DNA from: a bacterium | GTDB taxonomy: Bacteria; Thermosulfidibacterota; Thermosulfidibacteria; Thermosulfidibacterales; JALWSI01 | Length of the DNA: 15,055 nucleotides | Reading direction: 5' to 3' | Assembly: GCA_027080315.1 (NCBI GenBank) | Contig: JALWSI010000178.1 | Location: 1-15,055, forward strand | In this document: positions 8,425-14,432 of the stretch, one piece after another | How the letters are laid out: each line of letters opens with the position of its first letter | Numbering within the stretch: the first letter of the stretch is position 1 | Translations under genes and position numbers: made by a program | Notes under the pieces: generated by a model | What the model saw: the letters and a program-made list of their open reading frames with translations, nothing else | The model's database searches: none | Told to the model about the DNA's origin: nothing

Positions 8425-9346
8425 CAAGACCAGACACTCTCTTTTACCGCGGGTAGAGCACTTGATTAAAAGAGGCCTCTTTGAGGCAGGTGCCCTTGTC
8501 ACCCCTGTGGGTAGGGGAAAGAAGGCTCTGGTCTATCTCGTGAGAGATGGAAAAAAGGATGGGGTGGTGAGGCTCTTCAACGATCCGTTAAGGTTTCTCC
8601 GCTATCTAAGGGTCTATTCGCTAATGGGTTTCAACTCACCTCTTTTTCCTGCATGCAGGCTTGTGAGGATTGAGCCTGGGCTTTGGGCCAGGGGCCTATT
8701 TGCCCTTTCGGTGGAAGAGAGGTTGGCTATGCCCAGATCCCTCTCAGCCGGATTCTCTGAAGGCCTTGGCAGGGTCCTTGCCAGGCTTCACCTTGTTAAA
8801 AGGGATAAATGGGGCGGGCTATTCTGGCCTTCAAAGGGGGAGTGCTCAAGGATTATGATCCACCACACCATCTCACGCATAGGGGCCTTGGAGAGATACT
8901 GGGGAGAAGGGTTTGGTCTTAGCAAAAACCCCAGGGACTGGTTTCTATCCTGGGAGTCCCGCCTTGATGAGCTTGAGGTAAGCGGCTACCAGCTTGTTCA
9001 CGGGGATATCGCCATTGGGAACACTGGAATGAGAGGTGATGAGGTGGTGCTTCTTGACCTTGTGCGGTTGCGATTTGCCTTTGCCTTAGAGGATGTGGTT
9101 GCCGCTTTGGACATGGTTAGAAGGCAGAAAAGCGTGGATTCCCAAGCCTTGGAGAGTGCCTTCTGGGAGGGTTATCTGGCAAACAGGGTGTTATCGGCCA
9201 CCGAGAGAGGGTTTTTACCCTTATTTGAGGCGGCTTTTCATGTGAAGAGGCTTAAAAGGGCTGTTAAGCACCTTAAAAAGGGAGAGATCTGGTGGAACCA
9301 GAGGGCCTCTTGGCATCTTGGTCAACTGAGGCAGATAGTGAATTAA
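8411..9346 (+). CDS. Small LPS-core-kinase-like phosphotransferase (APH/InaA/KdkA-type fold)
   Basis: About 311 residues. The clear signature is the phosphotransferase catalytic loop HGDIAIGN (numbered from the TTG at 8408: His198, Asp200, Asn205) followed by VVLLDLVRL with the metal-binding Asp217, as in aminoglycoside phosphotransferases and the LPS sugar kinases InaA, WaaP and KdkA. The N-terminal part (residues 25-60) has a Gly-rich VGRGKKALVYLV strand-loop-strand expected of the nucleotide-binding lobe. The context, overlapping the end of a glycosyltransferase gene, favours a kinase that phosphorylates a sugar of the lipid A or core region rather than an antibiotic-resistance enzyme. Two starts are possible: TTG at 8408 and GTG at 8411. 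The GTG is chosen because AGGAGG at 8399-8404 gives it six-base spacing. The gene overlaps the preceding stop by 14 bases. The exact substrate is unknown. Confidence 0.75.
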   Translation: MREISKTRHSLLPRVEHLIKRGLFEAGALVTPVGRGKKALVYLVRDGKKDGVVRLFNDPLRFLRYLRVYSLMGFNSPLFPACRLVRIEPGLWARGLFALSVEERLAMPRSLSAGFSEGLGRVLARLHLVKRDKWGGLFWPSKGECSRIMIHHTISRIGALERYWGEGFGLSKNPRDWFLSWESRLDELEVSGYQLVHGDIAIGNTGMRGDEVVLLDLVRLRFAFALEDVVAALDMVRRQKSVDSQALESAFWEGYLANRVLSATERGFLPLFEAAFHVKRLKRAVKHLKKGEIWWNQRASWHLGQLRQIVN

Positions 9347-9396
9347 CTCGCCTTTTGGGGTGGTTTTGTGATTGTTGATGAAGTAAATTTAAGTCT

Positions 9397-10767
9397 ATGG
9401 GGGTTAGAGATAAGACGGTTAAGGAGCTTCTTTCCCTTCTTGGTGAAGAGAGGGTGCTCACAGGAGAAGAGGAGCTTCTGCTCTACTCTTACGATGGCAC
9501 AGGGGAAGAGTTTTTGCCCTGGGCCGTGGCCTTTCCTGAGTCCACCAATGAGGTTGTGAAGATCCTTGAGGTGGCCTTTGAGAATGAGGTGCCTCTGGTT
9601 CCCCGGGGGGCAGGTTCAGGTTTCACTGGCGGCTCTCTTCCCGTTCAAGGGGGCATTGTGCTCTCAACAGAGAGGATGAACCGTATTCTGGAGATAGATC
9701 GCGATAATCTCACCGCATGGGTTGAGCCGGGTGTTGTCACAGGGGAGTTCCAAAGCAGGGTTGAATCTGTGGGGCTATTCTATCCCCCTGATCCTGCGAG
9801 CCTCGCTTTCTGCACCCTTGGGGGCAATGTGGCGGAGAACGCCGGTGGTCCCCGGGCTGTGAAGTACGGGGTCACCAAAGATTATGTGCTTGGGCTTGAG
9901 GTGGTGCTCTCAAACGGTGAGGTGATCACCACGGGGAGAAAGGTGGTTAAGGACGTGGTTGGGTACAACCTTACCGGGTTGATGGTGGGCTCTGAGGGCA
10001 CTCTGGGGGTGATAACCAGGGTTCTCCTTCGCCTTCTGCCGCTTCCCGTGGGCAGAAGCACCATGCTTGCCTATTTCAAAAGCAGATACCATGCAGGAAA
10101 GGCGGTGTCTGAGGTGCTCTCCCGGGGGGTGATCCCTGTCACCATGGAGTTTATTGACAAAAGCGCCTTAGAGGCGGTGGCTAAACATGCAGAGGTAGAG
10201 GTTGAACCAGAGGTTGAGGCTGTGCTGCTTATTGAGACAGATGGCCCCAACTCAAAAGGGGAGCTTGAGCTGTGCAGTGAGGTGGTTGTGCTTCATGAAG
10301 GCTCCTTCAGGATGGCTGAATCAGAGGAGGAGAGGGAACACCTCTGGAGGGCCAGAAGGGCCATATCTCCCTCTTTGGTTCACCTCGCCCCCACCAAGGT
10401 GAACGAGGATGTTGTTGTGCCACGAAGCCTCTTGGCGACCGCTCTTGAGGGGATCTCAAGAATAGAGAGGAAGGTTGAGCTTCCCATAGTCTGCTTCGGT
10501 CACGCTGGGGACGGCAACATCCACGTGAACATCATGACCGACAAGAGCGATTCTTTGGCCTGGGGCAGGGCTATGGAGGCCGTTGACGAGCTCTTTGACC
10601 TCGTGGTGGGGCTGGGGGGAAGTATATCAGGTGAACACGGTATTGGTATAACAAAATCACGCTATATCTCAAAGCAATTATCGGGGACGGTTCTTGAATT
10701 ACAGAGGGGGATAAATAGGGTGTTTGACCCTAAGGGCATACTGAATCCAGGGAAGATGGGGGTGTAA
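9397..10767 (+). CDS. glcD: GlcD-type FAD-binding 2-hydroxyacid dehydrogenase (glycolate oxidase / D-lactate dehydrogenase subunit)
   Basis: The 456-residue product has the FAD-linked oxidase (PCMH) N-terminal domain with PRGAGSGFTGG at 69-79 and ENAGGPRAVKYGVTKDYVLG near 148-167, and the C-terminal substrate/flavin domain with NEDVVVP, CFGHAGDGNIHVN at 366-378 and SGEHGIG at 411-417, ending in the usual FDPKGILNPGK. This is the GlcD / D-lactate dehydrogenase family, which oxidises glycolate, D-lactate or a similar 2-hydroxyacid and passes electrons to partner subunits or quinone. The length is at the short end (relatives about 460-500). The canonical partners GlcE and GlcF are not downstream, so it may act alone or with partners elsewhere. 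The frame closes at a TGA (9379-9381), so ATG 9397 is the first usable start, but no good Shine-Dalgarno precedes it. A 50-base, AT-richer gap separates it from the kinase gene. Confidence 0.9.
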   Translation: MGVRDKTVKELLSLLGEERVLTGEEELLLYSYDGTGEEFLPWAVAFPESTNEVVKILEVAFENEVPLVPRGAGSGFTGGSLPVQGGIVLSTERMNRILEIDRDNLTAWVEPGVVTGEFQSRVESVGLFYPPDPASLAFCTLGGNVAENAGGPRAVKYGVTKDYVLGLEVVLSNGEVITTGRKVVKDVVGYNLTGLMVGSEGTLGVITRVLLRLLPLPVGRSTMLAYFKSRYHAGKAVSEVLSRGVIPVTMEFIDKSALEAVAKHAEVEVEPEVEAVLLIETDGPNSKGELELCSEVVVLHEGSFRMAESEEEREHLWRARRAISPSLVHLAPTKVNEDVVVPRSLLATALEGISRIERKVELPIVCFGHAGDGNIHVNIMTDKSDSLAWGRAMEAVDELFDLVVGLGGSISGEHGIGITKSRYISKQLSGTVLELQRGINRVFDPKGILNPGKMGV

Positions 10768-10770
10768 GGG

Positions 10771-11466
10771 ATGCAGCCCATGCCCATTGGTGTTTGGGAT
10801 TCACTGTTGCGTCTCTTACTGGCCTTTGTGCTTGGGGGCATAATCGGGGTTGAGCGAGAGATGAGGGACCAGCCCGCGGGCTTTCGCACCCATGTGATCC
10901 TGGCCATTGGTGCCGCCCTTTTGGGAATCATCTCAATCAATGCCGCCCGTCACTACGGCAACATGAGGGTGGGAGACCCTGCACGAATAGCCGCCCAGGT
11001 GGTGAGTGGAATCGGTTTCTTGGGGGCAGGGGCCATCTTCAAAATAGGGGTGAATGTGCGGGGACTCACCACAGCCACCACCCTGTGGAGCACTGCAGCC
11101 ATTGGCCTTGCGGCAGGTATGGGGTGTCCCGAAGGTGCCATCTTCACCACCGCTCTTGTGATGTTCTCTCTTCTCCTCTTGAGGCGGGTTGAGAGGCTTC
11201 TTCTTGCCACAAAGCCAAAGCTTCATCTCTACGTCTCGGCTTACGACTCTCCCTCCATCATGGGGGAGATAGAGAAGACCTTAAACAACCTTTGCCTGAA
11301 GATAGACTTTGTTGAAGTGAACAGAGATCCTGAAGTTGGTGAGGTTGAGATAAACATGGTGGTGCGTCCCTTGCCTGGATGTGAATGTTCTGTGAAAACA
11401 GGGGGGTCGTCTCTTGCATCTTCCCTGATGCAGCTTGAAGCAGTGCACAATGTTGAGATTAGGTGA
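10771..11466 (+). CDS. MgtC/SapB family inner-membrane protein
   Basis: The 231-residue protein begins with the family hallmark LLLAFVLGGIIGVERE (about 14-29), followed by hydrophobic segments at about 39-58, 72-92, 98-118 and 121-140, including the conserved QVVSGIGFLGAGAIF and GLTTATTLW motifs. Residues from about 147 to the end form a soluble C-terminal domain with the alternating strand/helix pattern of the ACT-like domain in MgtC proteins. MgtC-type proteins are tied to survival at low Mg2+ and, in Salmonella, to inhibition of the F1Fo ATPase; outside pathogens the role is poorly defined. The ATG is three bases after the glcD stop. The TGA at 11464-11466 lies 11 bases before the next start. 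No Mg2+-sensing leader is visible. Confidence 0.9.
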   Translation: MQPMPIGVWDSLLRLLLAFVLGGIIGVEREMRDQPAGFRTHVILAIGAALLGIISINAARHYGNMRVGDPARIAAQVVSGIGFLGAGAIFKIGVNVRGLTTATTLWSTAAIGLAAGMGCPEGAIFTTALVMFSLLLLRRVERLLLATKPKLHLYVSAYDSPSIMGEIEKTLNNLCLKIDFVEVNRDPEVGEVEINMVVRPLPGCECSVKTGGSSLASSLMQLEAVHNVEIR

Positions 11467-11477
11467 AGGGAGACAAA

Positions 11478-13073
11478 ATGAGACTAACCTTTCTTGGTGG
11501 TGTGCAGACTGTCACCGGGTCCTCCTACCTTATGGACACCCAGGGGGGCAGGGTGTTGGTGGACTGTGGCATGTTTCAGGGACATATGGAGGAGAGAAAC
11601 TGGAGGACCCTCTCCTTTGATCCAACCACCATAGATGCCATTCTACTTACCCATGCCCATATAGACCACAGCGGTTTTATTCCTCGGTTGGTTAAGCTGG
11701 GGTTTTCGGGGAGGGTGATAGCCACCGCCGCTTCTCTTGATCTCTGCCAGATCATGCTTCTTGACTCTGCCCATCTTCAGGAGATGGAGGCAGAGCACAT
11801 CTCAAAGAGGAACCTGAGAAAGGGGAGATCCCCTGTTGAGCCCCTTTACACCGTGGCAGATGCAGCCAAGGCCTTTCCACTCTTTAAACCCGTTGGTTAT
11901 CGCCAAGAGGTGGAGGTTGTGCCCGGGATGAAGGCAACCTTTCACGATGCCGGTCATATTCTGGGTTCTTCCATAGTGCAGGTGAGGGTTGAAGAGGATG
12001 ATGGCGCTGTGAACCTGGTCTTCTCAGGGGATCTGGGGAGGTACCACGGGCTTATCCTCAGGGATCCTGAACCTGTTGAGCAGGCGGATGTGGTGCTCAT
12101 TGAGTCAACCTATGGCAATCGGCTTCACAAGGGGCAGACTGATAGCGAAGAGGAGCTTATTGAGATCATAAACAGGGCATACAAAGAGAAGGGGAAGGTG
12201 CTTATTCCATCTTTTGCCGTGGGAAGGACCCAAGAGCTTCTCTATCTTCTGAACAAGGCCCGCAATGAGGGCAGGATTCCCCACATACCGGTCTTTTTGG
12301 ACAGCCCTTTGGCCATTGCCGCTACAGAGATCTTTCAAAGGCACCACGAGTGTTTTGACGAAGAGACCTTGGAGATAATGAAAAGGGATTACGACCCCTT
12401 CACCTTTCCGGGATTGAAGATGGTAAGGGCCACAGAAGAGTCAAAGGTGCTGAACAGCATAGACCAGTGTGTGATCATTGCCGGCTCTGGCATGTGCAAC
12501 GGAGGCAGAATAAAGCACCATCTAAAACACGGCCTTTGGCGGCACGATACCCATGTGATCTTTGTTGGCTTTCAGGCCCAGGGCACCTTGGGAAGAAGGC
12601 TTGTGGACGGGGCGAAGAAGGTAAAGATATACGGTGAAGAAATAGAGGTGGGTGCCCAGATTCACACTCTGGGCGGCTTTTCGGCCCACGCAGACCAGTC
12701 TGAGTTGCTGAGGTGGCTTGGGGGATTCAAGACTCCTCCTGGTGTGACCTTTGTGGTTCACGGTGAAGAGAGCGCTTCTAAGGCCTTTGCAGAGAAGGTG
12801 GAAGAGGTGCTGGGCTGGAGAACCCACCTGCCCTCTATACGAGAGAGCGTTGATCTTGCGCCGCATGCCATTGGACCCTTCCATGCTCCCGAGATGGAGC
12901 CTGCCATTCCGCCGGAGGTGCAGGAGCGGTTTGAGGAGATAGAGGGGGTGCTCTACCGCCTGAGGGAAGAGGTGGACAGCCTGTACAGGCACCCGTATAG
13001 CCCCGAAACAAAAGAGCGTATCAATCATCTTGCAAGACTCTTGAGGAGGGTTGAGAAGGAGTTGAAGGGGTAG
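11478..13073 (+). CDS. Beta-CASP metallo-beta-lactamase RNA-processing nuclease (CPSF73/TTHA0252-like)
   Basis: The protein is 531 residues. The metallo-beta-lactamase core has the metal ligands HAHIDH (H59, H61, D63, H64), H160 in DAGHILGSS and D185 in FSGDLGR, followed by IESTYGNR. The inserted beta-CASP domain carries IPSFAVGRTQELLYLL and IAGSGMCNGGRIKHHL, and the Zn-dependent RMMBL segment carries GGFSAHADQ with H404 and VVHGEE near 427. All catalytic positions look intact. Relatives act as RNA endo/exonucleases in the cytoplasm. Residues from about 455 are an extra tail with a predicted helical, charged end (about 480-531) beyond the usual core. ATG 11478 is chosen because AAGGGAG stands five bases before it; a GTG at 11463 would overlap the mgtC-like stop and add five residues. 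It is the last gene of the dense plus-strand cluster. Confidence 0.9.
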   Translation: MRLTFLGGVQTVTGSSYLMDTQGGRVLVDCGMFQGHMEERNWRTLSFDPTTIDAILLTHAHIDHSGFIPRLVKLGFSGRVIATAASLDLCQIMLLDSAHLQEMEAEHISKRNLRKGRSPVEPLYTVADAAKAFPLFKPVGYRQEVEVVPGMKATFHDAGHILGSSIVQVRVEEDDGAVNLVFSGDLGRYHGLILRDPEPVEQADVVLIESTYGNRLHKGQTDSEEELIEIINRAYKEKGKVLIPSFAVGRTQELLYLLNKARNEGRIPHIPVFLDSPLAIAATEIFQRHHECFDEETLEIMKRDYDPFTFPGLKMVRATEESKVLNSIDQCVIIAGSGMCNGGRIKHHLKHGLWRHDTHVIFVGFQAQGTLGRRLVDGAKKVKIYGEEIEVGAQIHTLGGFSAHADQSELLRWLGGFKTPPGVTFVVHGEESASKAFAEKVEEVLGWRTHLPSIRESVDLAPHAIGPFHAPEMEPAIPPEVQERFEEIEGVLYRLREEVDSLYRHPYSPETKERINHLARLLRRVEKELKG

Positions 13074-13181
13074 GGATTTTTACTCCTTACCTTTGTGGGC
13101 AAACTTTGGCTAACACCGAATAACCGGTTGTGACCAGTGGTAATCCCTCTTTTTAGCTGTAAAGGCTGAGCCGGATTCTTC

Positions 13182-13210
13182 TTGACGTTGTGAGACTGTG
13201 GTGTTATGAG
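13182..13210 (+). promoter_or_regulatory. Candidate sigma70-type promoter for the ankyrin gene
   Basis: TTGACG (13182-13187, five of six to consensus) is separated by 17 bases from TATGAG (13205-13210, four of six). A transcript from here would have a leader of roughly 70 bases before the ankyrin ATG at 13285. It lies outside any coding region at the place where the ankyrin gene needs its own promoter. Evidence is motif matching only. Confidence 0.4.
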
Positions 13211-13211
13211 T

Positions 13212-13239
13212 GGGTAACCTCATGGATTGATAGGGTAAC
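13212..13239 (+). repeat. Direct repeat GGGTAAC x2, possible operator
   Basis: GGGTAAC occurs at 13212-13218 and 13233-13239, start to start 21 bases, about two helical turns. The pair sits immediately downstream of the candidate -10 box, where a repressor dimer could act. A related GGGTAAG occurs at 13274-13280 but coincides with the ribosome-binding site. A seven-base repeat can arise by chance. Confidence 0.3.
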
Positions 13240-13284
13240 ATGTACGTCGTGATTTAGCACGGGTTTAGGAAAGGGGTAAGTATT

Positions 13285-14313
13285 ATGAAGTCAGGATTGT
13301 CCGAAGAGTTGGTGATAGCAGTAGCAGAGGATAATGTCTCAAAGGTCAAAGAGCTTATTGCCAAAGGAGCGGATGTTAATGCCAAAAACAGCGACGGCGT
13401 AACACCGCTGTGTGCAGCGGCATATCAGGGCAATGTTGAGATGGTTAAGACCCTCATAGAGAATGGAGCCAACTTGAACGAGAAGGATGAAAAGAAAGGC
13501 TGGACGCCACTTATGATGGCAGCCGCAAATGGTGCTTTAGAGGTTGTGGAAGCCCTAATTGCCAATGGAGCGGATCCGAACATCAGAGAGGACGAAAAGG
13601 GTTGGACAGCCTTAACCTTGGCATCTGCGTTTGGCCATGCCGAAGTTGTAAAACTCCTCATTGCCAATGGAGCAGAGGTCAACATTAAAGACAAAGATGG
13701 GCTAACCCCACTAATACAAGCCTATTTATTGGACAGGTTTAATGTGGTGAAGACCCTCATCGCTCATGGGGCCGATGTGAATGAAAGGAGCCGATATGGT
13801 TCAACCCTTTTGATGTTGTCCGCTGGCGATGGACGGGCGGATATAGTTAGAGAGCTGATAGCCCATGGTGCAGATGTTAATGCTGAGGTGGAGAACGGCG
13901 AGACAGCCTTGATGGTTCCTGCTAAAAAAGGTGATCTTGAAGTGGTTAAAATTCTTGTTGAGAACGGGGCAAATGTTAATGCCAAAGCTGCCAATGGCGC
14001 TACGCCATTAATGGGTGCCTCGTGTGAGGGTCATCTGGAAGTGGTAAAGCTACTCATAGAGCATGGAGCCGATGTGAATGCAAAAACAGTGGACGGGATC
14101 ACTGCCCTGCTCATGGCGGCGGGAGAGGGTCACACAGAAGTGGTGAAAACCCTGATTGCCCATGGTGCAGATGTGAACGTCAAAACCAACGACGGGTGTA
14201 CCCCTTTGATGGCGGCGCATGATGAAGGGCATGTTGAGATAGCCCATATTTTGAAAGAGGCTGGGGCAAGAGAGAAGGAGATTAGGGTGAGAAGAGCAGA
14301 GGATGATGTGTAG
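13285..14313 (+). CDS. Ten-repeat ankyrin protein
   Basis: The 342-residue protein is almost entirely ankyrin repeats. After a short N-terminus, a capping repeat (about residues 7-36) is followed by eight internal repeats (37-302; 32-35 residues each, mostly 33) and a C-terminal repeat from 303. The consensus is DGxTPLMxAAxxGHxEVVKxLIxxGADVNAK. The tail after about 332 is short and charged. There is no signal peptide, membrane segment or catalytic domain, so it is probably a cytosolic scaffold or binding protein whose partner is unknown. Repeats 5 and 6 depart most from consensus (IQAYLLDRF; LLMLSAGDGR), which may mark a binding face. The ATG is preceded by AAGGGG with eight-base spacing. The gene stands alone between the operon and the AT-rich restriction-like gene; whether it works with that gene cannot be judged from this window. 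Confidence 0.93.
   Translation: MKSGLSEELVIAVAEDNVSKVKELIAKGADVNAKNSDGVTPLCAAAYQGNVEMVKTLIENGANLNEKDEKKGWTPLMMAAANGALEVVEALIANGADPNIREDEKGWTALTLASAFGHAEVVKLLIANGAEVNIKDKDGLTPLIQAYLLDRFNVVKTLIAHGADVNERSRYGSTLLMLSAGDGRADIVRELIAHGADVNAEVENGETALMVPAKKGDLEVVKILVENGANVNAKAANGATPLMGASCEGHLEVVKLLIEHGADVNAKTVDGITALLMAAGEGHTEVVKTLIAHGADVNVKTNDGCTPLMAAHDEGHVEIAHILKEAGAREKEIRVRRAEDDV
13303..14280 (+). repeat. Ankyrin-coding tandem repeats (about 99-base period)
   Basis: Ten in-frame units of roughly 96-105 bases repeat the ankyrin motif; for example units begin at GAC 13393 and GAC 14191. Copies differ at many synonymous sites (such as GTGGTGAAGACCCTC against GTGGTGAAAACCCTG), so the array looks old rather than freshly expanded. 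Confidence 0.85.
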
Positions 14314-14432
14314 AATCAATCTTCACAGTTCCAGAGCTCCAGTATCGTGAGCTTGAAAGGTTGAGTTATTACAAGGTAAGTATAGGCCTGAAAAGGAGAT
14401 TTTGTGTAGAATAAGGGGTTATGGAGGAAGAG
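14314..14432. other. Spacer between ankyrin and restriction-like genes
   Basis: The 119-base gap is bounded by a 10-base direct repeat TGTGTAGAAT (14307-14316, overlapping the ankyrin stop, and 14403-14412; 96 bases apart). Between the copies one frame is open for about 34 codons up to a TAA at 14412-14414, but it has no credible start with a ribosome-binding site and no recognised family. No clear promoter or terminator was found; TAGAAT inside each repeat resembles a -10 box without a matching -35. Confidence 0.4.

Larger units (their letters stand above)
13074..13284. other. Intergenic region between the operon end and the ankyrin gene
   Basis: There are 211 bases without a convincing gene. 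AGGGATT at 13072-13078 and AATCCCT at 13142-13148 form a 7-bp inverted repeat with a 63-base interval, and the right arm runs into CTTTTT (13149-13154). This might act as a loose terminator for the operon, but no compact GC-rich hairpin is seen. Downstream lie a candidate promoter and a GGGTAAC pair, listed separately. No tRNA or attachment site was recognised. Confidence 0.5.

Noticed and set aside
9347-9396. A promoter in the 50-base gap before glcD.
   Set aside because: TTGTGA at 9366 has only a poor -10 at normal spacing (TTAAGT), so it was not listed.
12522-13028. Minus-strand open frame (about 168 codons) opposite the beta-CASP gene.
   Set aside because: It lies over catalytic and RMMBL codons of a clear gene and shows no ribosome-binding site or family resemblance.
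14314-14414. Small protein of about 34 codons between the ankyrin and restriction-like genes.
   Set aside because: It has no start codon with a ribosome-binding site and no recognisable family; it was kept only as a note on the spacer.
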